In this document: positions 23,286 to 34,308 of the stretch, one piece after another
Layout: each line of letters starts with the position of its first letter
How positions within the stretch are numbered: the stretch's first letter is position 1
Source: Rhizophagus irregularis
Taxonomy: Eukaryota > Glomeromycota > Glomeromycetes > Glomerales > Glomeraceae
Reading direction: 5' to 3'
DNA length: 64,000 nucleotides
NCBI RefSeq assembly: GCF_026210795.1
Contig: NC_089433.1
Location: 1,761,001 to 1,825,000, forward strand
Translations under genes and position numbers: made by a program
Notes under the pieces: generated by a model
Seen by the model: only the letters and a program-made list of their open reading frames with translations
What the model was told of the DNA's origin: nothing
Databases searched by the model: none

Positions 23286-25623
23286 TTATTTTCTGTTTTC
23301 AAAAATTAAAGAACCCCTAGGAGGTAATGTGCTTGGACCAAGGTATGTCTTATTTTCAATCTTACCACTCTTTGTTTTAATATTGTATCTCAAGATTAAT
23401 TTATGAAATATAATTTTTGCCTCATGAATAGCAAAAAATCGACTATAAGAAATAAAATAAGATTGTAATGGAGTAAGCGATAGTATATATAATTTTTTTT
23501 AAAGCCCATTTAAATATAAAATATAATTTACCCGGGACATGCATGTTTTCCTCCACCAAAAACAACATAATTACGATCAACTTTTGTTGCAGGAGAATTT
23601 TCATTTACAAATCGAAATGGTTTAAATTCATCAGCATCATCACCATAAAAATCTTTTGATTTTAATGCATCATTCACATACAAATTTATTCTACGTCCTA
23701 TATACAAAAAAAGTTAAGAAATTGTTTATTTTGGTAAAACTATTATTAATTACTCACCTTTTGGAACTGTATAGCCGTTGGAAAACGTATAACTTTCTGA
23801 TATAACTTTATGAAGACGCTTCACTAAATTGCATTATATTGAAATAAGTAAAATATTTTTATTACAAATATTTAGGAACAGAAACAAAATAATCCATACG
23901 TGTATCATCCGAATGCCTAAGCACTTCTTTGACGAAACTATCTAGTTTCTTCATTTTTTGAACATCAGCAAAACCAATCGAACCATTGCATTCTTTGTCA
24001 ATCATCATTGCTTCTTCATATAATTCATTAAAGCAGTCTGGTCTTCCCGCCATATCTAAGTTAATAAATAATATTTATACATAGTTATACATAATAACGG
24101 AATAAACACTTGTTCCCATTCATCACAAGAATTACCAAATAATCCATTTGTAACTGCACCGCTCGTTGTTCCGATGGCGCCAAAAGTTAGTACAAATAAG
24201 GCGTCAACGTAATAATGTAATTTTGAGTAATCGAAATCCGGTTGACTCATATAGTATTCAAGTGCATCAAACTAATATGATTCATAAAATAAATATTTTT
24301 TTTAAAAAAAGAGGAATAAATAGTATATGAAAAAAGAAACTTCATCTTTAATTACATAAGGTTTATAATCTTTTCCAAGCGTTTTTTTCTCTTTGATACG
24401 TTTTTCGATTACCGGTTTTATTTGATTGATTATAATTTTTCGATGACGTGCAACTGGATTCCACCCAAATCTCAAAGGCAAGCTAATCAAAAAAATTATA
24501 GTAAGAATAAATAATAAAATGACATAGTAATTATGAACTCACGTGATAACGAATTCGTGAAGTTTCGGATGGATAAAAGAAAAAACTGGCGGAATTGCTC
24601 CTAATGGACCTATATCGAAAGCAAAGTCTCCCAATGACTTTGTCACATCTTCATGAGATGCAGCTTCCTAACGTACAAAAAAATTCTCAAAAATCAAATA
24701 TATATTAACTCAACAATGATATATAACGTGAATTACCTCTCCAACCATTATATTAGCCACTGGTAAAGCGATTATATTATTTGTTAGTGACCAAATACTA
24801 CGAAATTCTTTTGGTTCTAAAAATTAATAAATATAGAATCAATATTGAAAAGCAAATAGATAGTAAAAAAATGAATTTTGAGAAATAAAGACTGATATTT
24901 TTTTTACCTTTACAATCTCCAATCCATTTATCAATTCCTTCCACGATATATTTTCGTATTACTGGAGTGCAAACTTCTATCTTAGCAGAGATTTTTTCTC
25001 TAGCGAGCTTGGCATTAATATGAGCTACTTTTCCAAAATCACCAACATTTTCAAAGATCATATTGAAAGGAAGAATCTACAATAAAAAAAAAAGTTCAAA
25101 ATTAAACAATTTTTATGACTGGTCTCATTTTCCTCAATTACCTCGAATATATCCAATTCAAAGACTTCCCGATTTATTAACACTTCACTCAATGAATCTC
25201 TCGAAACAACCGTCACCACATATCCGAATACATAAACTGAAAAGCATTCACCATACTAATAATTGAATGCACATAAATTTCGTTAATTTTTTTTTTTTTC
25301 AAAAAAGAAAGAATTAGAATATTTAATAATCACCTGTTCCTTACATTCTTTCAAGAATTTTTGTGTGTTAAATAAGTAATTATACGTATGTCCGAGAATT
25401 GGAATTGTATAAGGCACAAGCGGTGGTTCGTTCTAAAATTAATTAAGATTTAAAAGAAACTAAAAAATGAAAAGCCATTAAATTATCCGGCAGAAACAGT
25501 TTTTAAGTCAGTCTTACTTACTGCAGCAATACGAGGACGTTTTATTATATAAAAAATTATCAAAATGATAATCCCAACGATATATGTCTGGAATACTGAA
25601 GTTTCTTTTAAATATTCTCCCAT
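23286..25623 (-). CDS. Cytochrome P450, copy 6 (most diverged, intact)
   Basis: Same exon order but clearly the most divergent member. ATG at 25623 gives a longer N-terminus (MGEYLKETSVFQTYIVGIII) before KRPRIAA. Exons read open: PPLVPYTIPILGH, I-helix TFGAIGTTSGA, K-helix KEVLRH, FKPFRF and FGGGKHACPG joined to RFFAIHEAK, ending ENRK. The I-helix has Gly-Ala-Ile-Gly where the others have Ala-Ser/Ala-Ile-Asn/Ser, so substrate may differ. It lacks the tandem 5' repeat of copies 2-5, consistent with being the oldest branch. Predicted microsomal monooxygenase, substrate unknown. Confidence 0.9.
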
Positions 25624-26901
25624 TATAATTCAGTGTAAATTGCATACATAATTCATGAAAATGAATGTCTTTATATAAATTTAAAATTCTTTTTGGTTCG
25701 TTAATTATGGGTCACGAACAATACTAATTGATAAGCAACTTGATCATCTTTGTTAAAACATCTAAACTTAAAAATTATATATATATAAAGTTCTTTCTTA
25801 ATTATAGTTGTACAGTAAGAAACCTTACTAATTTCAGTTTTTAAATTTTTTCATTAAAAATTTATAAGTAACACTAAAATTTTATTAAACCATTGTTGCC
25901 TTTTTTTTATAGAGAAAGACACTTCCATGCATGGGGAACTAGGATAGCTCGCGCCCATAATTCGCGGAGAATCCGCTGTGCGCGTTCAATTCCTTTATGG
26001 ATTACTTTTCAGCAGGTTAGGCAGATGTGACTAATCTCTTCTTATTCTCAGTGACTGGAAATTTTTCAGGATATATTCCACAAACTACACAGATATAGTT
26101 TCACTGACGGTTCTCCCCAATGCCTTCTGTCCTTTTTTTTGAACTCCGAAAAAATCATGAGTTGGGCGCAAAAGTCCTGTTTGGAATCAGGTTATCGGCA
26201 AGTTACCTTGTTTTTAAAGTTTCCGTATCACCTTACTGGAACAATAGGAAGTCAATGAAGTTAGATTACACAAGATTTTACCTAATTAAGTGGGTTAAAA
26301 AAAAAACTCGGGTAACAAGATAAATAAAAGATAAACTAGCTCCCTAACCTATGCGTTAAAAGATTGGACTCAACCATAACCTTCCAAAAATTCACAATCC
26401 AAAAACCTATGATCCCAGGATAATGAATTTCGGGGATATTAGTAAATTTTTGAATTTTCAGGAATATGGGATATCTTTTTTGGATTTCTGTTGAGTGGCT
26501 CTATACATGTGGGCGTAATTATTTCAGATAATAAGCATTAAGGTGGAATGTATTACACCAAATTTTTGTTCGAAGATTCATATGAAATAGTATTACACCC
26601 GGTGTAATGCCGAATTGGTGTAATGTGCCGTAATATTTCGGTATGACTTGAACTCCCATGTATAATCACTCAGTGGCTCCCGATATTAGCAATATTATAC
26701 AAATAATTGATATAACTTATAAAAACTGTATTTTTATTTTCAAAAAAAAAGAAAAAAAAATAATTACATTTAAAATTGTAAAAAAGTGTTTATATTGTTA
26801 TATTGAGGCAGTATTTTTTTGCATGGTTTGTAAATATAAAGCAATGAAAGCAATTTATACATATTTATATATGTAAAGATTACACTAATAAAAATGGGTG
26901 T
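25624..26901. other. Intergenic, no supported gene
   Basis: Upstream of copy 6. 25930-26020 is locally GC-rich, with a tRNA-like GTTCAATTCC but no cloverleaf I can close. 26540-26640 has repeated GTGTAAT motifs. The frames at 26120-26323 and 26658-26876 carry no recognised domain. Confidence 0.35.
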
Positions 26902-27135
26902 TTACAAGCTAAGTTCTTTGTTATAGTTGTTGACCCTCTGTATAAAACTTCTATTGAAATTCTTCAAAATGATTTGGCCCAACATAATGCAGTTGTCCGA
27001 AAGTGTGTCCAATGAATCTGAAACTAATGAACCTGAATTGGGAAGTTCGCTAGACTCTGCCTCAGCTTCAACTAATTCAAGCTCTTCTTCTGGAGGTTCC
27101 AATTTATCTGGAATTTTAAATATTACTTCAGACAT
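26902..27135 (-). CDS. Hypothetical acidic protein, 77 codons
   Basis: Minus-strand frame from ATG at 27135. The first 45 residues are strongly acidic and Ser-rich (PPEEELELVEAEAESSELP); the tail is neutral to basic. No domain recognised. The composition is more protein-like than nearby frames, but the opposite strand is also open, so it may be an exon of a larger or decayed gene or chance. Confidence 0.25.
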   Translation of the reverse strand: MSEVIFKIPDKLEPPEEELELVEAEAESSELPNSGSLVSDSLDTLSDNCIMLGQIILKNFNRSFIQRVNNYNKELSL

Positions 27136-28133
27136 TAAAATTCACTTTAAATAACACTTTGATCGGCTTATGAAGGCAAGGAATTATACTTTTGATGAGA
27201 TGTGTTTCTCGGTAGCAGTGGATATTCGTAGTCTTGGAGGAAATATTAAGATCTCAACATGAAAAATTTTTATAATGGTGTTAGTTAGCACCGTTAATCA
27301 GATAAATGCATGGGTAGCTAGTTTAGGTAATGGGAAGGAACTGCCATCTTATGTGTTGGGCTTGGCAGGCATTTATGCTTTATTCCTCCTTGCTTCTCTA
27401 TCATTTTTACTTTTCTCATGTATTACTTTACGAAAAAATAGCTTTGTTTCGTTTTTTAAACTGTTTGTGTGTTATACAAGTGATATGACATTCGCAAATT
27501 TCGTCATGTGATTTGGGCAACTGGTAAAAAAAATTCTGCGCAATAATGACATCACACATGGCCATTTTTTGTAGCATTGCTCGAAAGTTCTGGCATATAT
27601 TTTAATAAAAAAAAACCGTCACCGAATTTGTATGTCGCATGCTCGCCTATCATGATGATTCGGAACAAATATATTATCCTGTTTGCGTTAGCGGTTAGCG
27701 CACTCAATAATACGTGTATACACTAAATTCTAATTCCATTCCGGGACGAGACGCGTAGAATTATTCCGATTTTTTTTCCTTTTTGGGGATACATAGAATA
27801 GGAGGAGGGGTAACGCATTTTTAAGTAATTACTATTATATCGTCGATCATCCGATCATACAAAGACGTATTCAAAAGCCCTGTTGATTCTAGACCCTGTG
27901 TAAATTATGTAAAGGAGAGACATCCTAGTTAGTGAATCTATTTATCCGCCTTGTGCAAATAAAAAACAAAAAATAAGCGAAAAATTCAAACTTACCATAT
28001 TTTACATCATCGATATTATCTCCAATCAAACAAACGAGTATATTCCGTAAAGTATTATAAGGTATGTTGGTTTTATTGCTCGGCTAGCTTCTCGAAACAT
28101 GTCATCACGAACTTAATCGATTTTCCGCTATAG
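27136..28133. other. Intergenic with a possible exon pair on the minus strand
   Basis: A minus-strand stretch 28085-27993 sits between an acceptor-like CTAG and a GTAAGT donor. It reads TLRNILVCLIGDNIDDVKY, with a possible short following exon near 27890. No family is assigned. The plus-strand frame 27275-27511 contains one hydrophobic segment but no recognised domain. Confidence 0.25.
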
Positions 28134-28373
28134 ATGTTCCAAAATAAAACGGACATATTGCTCTTCTTGTTATATATCGGCATTTTGATCATCGCCGAGA
28201 AAATCACTGACGCATACAATAGACGCAGTGAAATTACTCACATGAATCTCGTCACATACAACGGCACAGCAAAAGTCTGGCGCAGTGCATCAAAAAATTT
28301 ATCTTATATAAGCATCTTCACGTGCCGAATTCTTGAAACTTTGCGCAGTATCGTACCGGCGAACGCAGGAAGG
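28134..28373 (+). pseudogene. Unknown ORF interrupted by a hAT-type MITE
   Basis: An 80-codon open frame with a hydrophobic start (LLFLLYIGILIIAEK) runs directly into the MITE at 28374. On the far side (28812) the frame would continue only seven codons to TGA. It may be a small gene broken by the insertion or just open non-coding DNA. No domain recognised. Confidence 0.2.
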
Positions 28374-28803
28374 CAGTGTTGGGCAATTGGACAATTGGAC
28401 ATTTTGGACATTTGTCCAAAACCTGTCCAAAACTTGTCCAAAACCAAAACCTTTTTTTCATTGGACAGGTTTTGGACAGATCATATGACAAAAAATTTAA
28501 TTTTAGCCAGAATTATGACTAATTTTGGCTAATTTTAATTTTAGTTCAATTATTAAAATTATTTCAAAAATCTTTAAATGTTAATTTTTAATATTATTTT
28601 GATTTTACATTAATTTTTATTATTTAATTTATATTAAATATTTACTTTTTTAATATTTTAACATTATATTTTATTTTATTTTTAGTTTCAGTTGATAAAT
28701 ATTAGGACTCTTGAGCAGTTTTAAACTGTCCAAAACTGGTTTTGGACAGTCCAAAATTGTCCAATTAAAAAAACCAATTGGACAAGTCCAAAACCCAACA
28801 CTG
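28374..28803. mobile_element. hAT-type MITE, 430 bp, with 8-bp target duplication
   Basis: Starts CAGTGTTGGG and ends CCCAACACTG, flanked on both sides by CAGGAAGG (28366-28373 and 28804-28811). The CAGTG-type end with an 8-bp duplication is diagnostic of hAT transposition. The sub-terminal regions are packed with TTGGACA/TGTCCAA motifs, likely transposase-binding repeats. The middle is AT-rich with no transposase, so it moved in trans. Confidence 0.9.
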
Positions 28804-28811
28804 CAGGAAGG

Positions 28812-29227
28812 TGTGGCCTAACGACAGCGTGACTGTAAATAAAATTTTATTTTATTATAAAGACAGAACTCTCAATCTTGAAGGAGAAGCTAAACTATAA
28901 TTCATGTACAATATAATTATATAGAAAAGACCGTCCCGCTTGGTTACTGTGAATAAGCAGGTTATGTGGCGCAGCTGACCAGGTCATGTGACTCGCTTAT
29001 TTTAGACGCGCTCACATTTTCTCAATTCGTAAAACAATTATAACGGGAATATCTTGATACATGTCATAAAGATTGGTCGAAATATAAAAATTAGCACTTC
29101 CAAAATTATCTGTAGATATGTTCAAGGAATCCAAAGAGGATTTACGCAGTATACAGAGATATAGCAAAAAATGCAATGTTCACGTTCACGCAAGAAATAA
29201 AGTGATACATATTTATCCACGGTCGAA
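28812..29227. other. Intergenic, nothing supported
   Basis: Mixed-composition sequence with no open frame or repeat that I can assign. Confidence 0.3.
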
Positions 29228-31085
29228 GTGAGAAAATTTATTAACGATCTTGAATTTCACGCGGAAATGAGAGTGAATGTCACTTCCGCCTACACAGTAG
29301 AAGTTTTAAAGGTGAGTTTAAAAAAATTTTTGAGAACAAGTTTCGCAATGGACTTATCAACAATTTTTCAGGATCAGCGACAGAATCGGAAATTATTAGT
29401 CAATTACGAAGAAACGACTCTATCACAGAATCAAAGGAGGCAGATCATGTGCGAGAAAAAGTTACGAGACCCTCAGAGGCACAGGATGATCATTTATACA
29501 AACGTCAACGTAGAGACGAGTTCGAGTATCCAACAGAGGTATTATGTTTAAGCATGAAACGTGCTCTCAAATGACACACGAACCCTTTAATGTATGCATA
29601 GGTTGTTTTAAAATAACTTATTGTCATGTTTGCCTTTCCGACTCATTATTTAGATAAAATCAAGTGGTCAAGAACAAATGTCATCGGAACATTCTAGAAA
29701 GCTAACACCACAGTTGCTTCGGGGTTCGAAGATTTCTTATCTAGCGACCAAGAATCTGACTCATTTCTTTCAGATGCACCACTTAACTGTCCAGCCACAT
29801 TGGCGGATGAAGAAGAGAAAAACAACAGACACCGTGATTCTCATAATGTCAACGAAAAGGTGACTATATTAACAAACAACTCCTTAACAATGGATAATTG
29901 AACATCAACAATCATATTAACTTCTGTCACGTTTGTCTTTCTATCTCATTTTTAGATAAATCAGATGTCCAAGAGCGAGACATTCCACCCCATCGCCACT
30001 ATCATCGCAGTCAGAATTAGATCTCGTATCTAGTGACAATCATGAATCAGACTCATTTTCAGATAATGGACTTGCAATTGGTATCTTTACCTCGAAAAGA
30101 GTCCAGATGGATATTAAATGACATCGATGTTTCCGAAAAATGGCATCTATTTAAAGAAAAATCACTGGAACTAGCAAATGGAGAAGGTCTATTTGTCGAA
30201 AGTCACACGCAACAGATATTGTATGCTTTCAATTTTTTTTCATCTACTAGATTACTGTGGAACTAATTGCAAATATAATAATACTATATAGATCCTTATC
30301 ACACGTTCTCTTGTTGAAGCCTAAACAACATTGTCCGTTAATGTTGGAGGTTTTGGTGAGGATTTGTGATCATGCACAAGGACATAATAAAGAGATTCAC
30401 CAAGCAAGAATCAGAATTTGACGAAAAAACATTAATAAAGCTTAAAGCTTATTCGCATTGTCAAGGTATTACTATCATTTTTTACACTTATTTGTTGTGA
30501 AAAAATTTAAAATGTGCTCATTGTTACAGCGCCTGCAACGAGATGAGATTGCTAGAGGCAAAGCAGTTTCAGAACTGCAAATTCTTGCAGTTGAGGGGAA
30601 CGTGCAATTCTGAAGGAAATAAGAAACATAACAGATGTAGCGAATTTTGGGACGAGGTTTTTTACAGTATCTAATGCTCACACATTTTTTCTATTTATTA
30701 GTATCGAAAAAGTTCCAAGATCAACATTAAAAAGCCCTATTGGAGAGGTGGAGCTATATACTACTTACGGTATATTTCTGCGATGGTAAGCTTTTTAACT
30801 TGATTATATTTATATAACATTTCCTAATCAATAGGAATATTATAGGTCGAATAAACAGGCAGAAGAGTCCAAAGCTAGAAAGCAAGCAAAACAACCCGAC
30901 GCTATCATCAACGAAATCGATCAGCTGACTGATTCTGAAGCTAATTGTCCGGAATGTAAGAATGCCACACACGCATCAGAGTATATGGAAGAGTTGAAAA
31001 TATTTTGCGTCCCTGAGATACTTAAAAGTAGAGTTAGTCGAAATGGTCATTTTGCATTACGGCTGATAGCAAACATGCATAATTA
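29228..31085 (+). pseudogene. Possible decayed multi-exon gene with charged, Ser/Asp-rich exons
   Basis: Several plus-strand stretches lie between plausible splice sites. About 29372-29538 has a highly charged frame. Stretches near 29750 and 30030 encode similar peptides (SSDQESDSF and SSDNHESDSF), suggesting a duplicated exon. 30095-30240 reads LNDIDVSEKWHLFKEK. 30846-31085 is charged and contains CPEC. The exons do not join in one frame without choices I cannot justify, and in-frame stops occur (near 30118 and 30613). It is either a decayed gene or one with unresolved splicing. No domain is recognised. Confidence 0.3.
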
Positions 31086-31123
31086 GGAAAAAACAATTAT
31101 TCCCCTAACTATGATCCGCTGTC

Positions 31124-31489
31124 ATGAACCGATCATATTCGGGAAAAGTAATAATAGGGGCTGTGCAACGTAGGATTTGCATAAATATTTTTTACGCATT
31201 CATAAATTCTTCTTACCGAAGCGCTAATCCATTTCTCCGAAATAATATTTCACATGGAATTTGGGTGCGTATGCTAATCGCAAAGATTGTTGCTGGTGAA
31301 GACCAACTTTATTACTTTGATTTTGGAGAAGCATTGACAAAGATAGTGAAAAGTTTTAACCCTTTCTATCATAACCTACCCATATTTGCATTCACATTGA
31401 TGCTACTGAAGAGACATAAACCTTTCGAGCTCTCTCAATTCTTTTTCGGAGAGCTTCTTCTGTTCACGTCATCGGCATCTAGAGTTTGA
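31124..31489 (+). CDS. Hypothetical ORF, 121 codons
   Basis: Open frame starting MNRSYSGKVIIGAVQRRICI, with a mixed hydrophilic composition unlike the surrounding AT desert. No domain recognised. It could be the 3' part of the decayed gene at 29228-31085 or chance. Confidence 0.25.
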   Translation: MNRSYSGKVIIGAVQRRICINIFYAFINSSYRSANPFLRNNISHGIWVRMLIAKIVAGEDQLYYFDFGEALTKIVKSFNPFYHNLPIFAFTLMLLKRHKPFELSQFFFGELLLFTSSASRV

Positions 31490-32514
31490 GACGCCAGATC
31501 ACCATGATTTAATGATCTATAATGATCATACTGTTCATCTATTACGGGTTTGTCTATGGATGACATTAAATACGTAATTGCCAAAGTGCTTCGTGTGTAA
31601 TGCGCTATAGATTACTGCGCCTGTGACATGCATACAGTATCTGTGATAGTGTAATAAATATTGCAAAGATCTGAAATTTACTATCATATATTAAGATTAA
31701 AATTACTTATATATTAACTTTTTTTATATATCATATATATCATATTTAAAATTATATTTAGTAAAATATTTTTAATAAACATATAAATAAACTATATTTA
31801 TAAATTTAACTACGTTAGGCCAATGAAATAAAATCTGTAAAGGATATCATATTTTTTGAATTATTAAAAATTTTTAAATAAAAAAAATGTTATTTTAAAA
31901 AGTATTTACATTGTAATATCAGAAATGTAACATTAGAATATAATTAATAATAAGAATACTTATTCTATATTTTATATTTATTATTATTAGTTATATTTAG
32001 TTAATTATAGTAAGATGGAAAAACTAATTTTTTATTTAAATAGAATAATTAGATAATTATGTTATATAATGATAATTATATACATGATATGTAAAAAAGA
32101 ATAAATAATTAACTAAAGAATAAATTATTAGCTAAATATTAAAATAAAGAGAAAATGTAAAGTAGAAGAATTATAATATCTTTAAAAGAAATAATTATTA
32201 TAAGTTATAGTTAATTAGAATAATTAATATAATTTCAAAATGTAATTCAGTTTTTTATCAATATAAATAAATTAAATAATTCCTTTTTTAGTTATAATTT
32301 TCAATTTTTTTGCAGTTTTTTATAATAAAACTTACCATTATAATTATTAAATTAATTAAAAATAACAAATAAATAGTAAAGAAAGAAAAACTTTTGCGAA
32401 TTGTAATTATTATATTTGAAAATTTTTTTAATCCAAAAATATTAAATAAAAAAAAATAAAAAAAAAATTATTTTAAAATTCAAAGAAAATTAATTATAAT
32501 GAAATCTAAGTATA

Positions 32515-32686
32515 CAGTCAAACCTTAATATAGTGAACCCTTAATATAGTGAATTTTTCAGACAATTATAATAAATTTCCCTTCGCTATAATGAATTAAC
32601 TAATTAAATCTCTTAAAATTTTCACTATAGTCTTATAGCAAAATTGAGATCTGGATCCTAGGGTTCGTTATAACAAAGGTTGACTG
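32515..32686 (+). mobile_element. 172-bp MITE with CAGTCAA ends, TA target
   Basis: Begins CAGTCAAACCTTAATATAGT and ends AAAGGTTGACTG, flanked by TA on each side. The TA target and CAGT-type ends fit the Tc1/mariner-pogo group. No coding sequence. Confidence 0.8.
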
Positions 32687-34136
32687 TATTTAATATATAG
32701 TACTTTACAGATCATTTCAATATTATTTCAATATTATTTCAATATAATTTTAATATTACTTTACTAAAAATGGCCAATTTTTTGAAATGATTTTGTAATA
32801 ATTTTAAAATACTACTAAAATACATTTAATACTTATTATACTTTTGTTATTATTTTGTAATTGTATTGTATCTAGGTTTATAAAAATAACTCAAAATAAT
32901 ATCACAATAATTTTTTAATACTTTTATTATTATTTTATTATTATAATATAATTAACTTTAATATTATTTTAATATTTTAATTTCAAAAATACTTTAAATA
33001 TATTTTGATATATTTTAAAAATTTTACAAAATAATTGTACAATTGTTTTGAAAGCCATTGTATCTAGGTCTATAAAAATATTTCAAAAAATTTGCCATTT
33101 TTAGTAAAGTATTTTAATATCATTTAATATAATATCATAATGATATTAAAATAATATCAAAACAATATTAAAACTTAAATTTAACTTAAATATATTATTT
33201 TAATATTATTCTGATATTATTTTAATATTGCAGTAATATAATTTCAATAACATTTTGATTTTAATGTTAAATGACATTGAAATACATAATATAAAACTAT
33301 ATTGAAATAATATTAAAATAATATTGAAACAACATAGTAGTTAAATTTAAAATAACATAATTAAGTTAAATTTAACTATTTAATTTTATATTGATTGAAA
33401 TATTTTTTTACTTCTTTTATTTTACTTATCGATATGGTTATTTTTTTTTTTGATTTAAAGCCAGAAAATTTACAATCAAAATACTTATATTACAAATTAC
33501 AATTAGAATCTTTTTCACTTCATTTTTTTCTTACAGTAAAGCCACAAAATCTTTTATATTCTGTGTAAAAGTAAATAGCTATATCAAAATTCAGAAAATA
33601 GTTTTCTTCAATAATTGTAAAACATAAGCGTAATCTAAGAAAATTAGGTCTGCAGTTTATATATTCAGCACCTAGTAAAACTACTTAGAATACAATTAAT
33701 TATATTAACTAATATAAAAAACTGGTCTAAAAACTTAAATAAATAAATACAAATTAGTTTTAGTTAATAATGTAATATTTTCATTAGCATTATCATTATC
33801 TTATTCTATATAATTAAATACTAAACATGGTATAGTATTAGTGTCTTATTGCTTGTTTTATAAGAAATGAATCCTTGAGATTTAAAGCAGTAATTAATTA
33901 CTAATAATAAATTTTATAGTATATTTGCGATATCAAATAAGTTCAGCTCAAAATATTGTAAAATTTCGTTTCAAAGAGAAAATTATTTATTTAATTGATT
34001 GATAATCAGACTATTTGAAATCATAAAATTATACAATTATATAAACCCGAAATGATATAATATTCATTACATATACAATATACATTTTTCCTATAATATA
34101 TATATATTATATTTTATTTAGTATTTTTTTGAAATA

Positions 34137-34308
34137 CAGTCAACTTTTATTATAACAAACCCTAAGGTCCAGACTTCAACTTCGCTATAAGGTTATAGTG
34201 AAGATTTTAAGAAATTTAATTGGTTAATTTGTTATAGCAAAGGGAAATTTATTATAGTTGTCTGAAAAATTCACTATATCAAGGGTTTACTATATCAAGG
34301 TTTGACTG
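34137..34308 (-). mobile_element. 172-bp MITE, same family, opposite orientation
   Basis: Reverse complement starts CAGTCAAACCTTGATATAGT and can be followed end to end against the copy at 32515-32686, at identical length. Flanked by TA. Confidence 0.8.

Noticed and set aside
25930-26030. tRNA-like patch with GTTCAATTCC
   Set aside because: No acceptor or anticodon stem could be closed around it.
27650-27770. Possible tRNA or SINE-like patch (GCGTTAGCGGTTAGCGC)
   Set aside because: Suggestive A-box-like start but no T-arm or cloverleaf by eye.
28374-28532. Continuation of the frame starting at 28134 into the MITE
   Set aside because: Those codons lie inside the hAT MITE and repeat its TTGGACA motifs; not native coding sequence.
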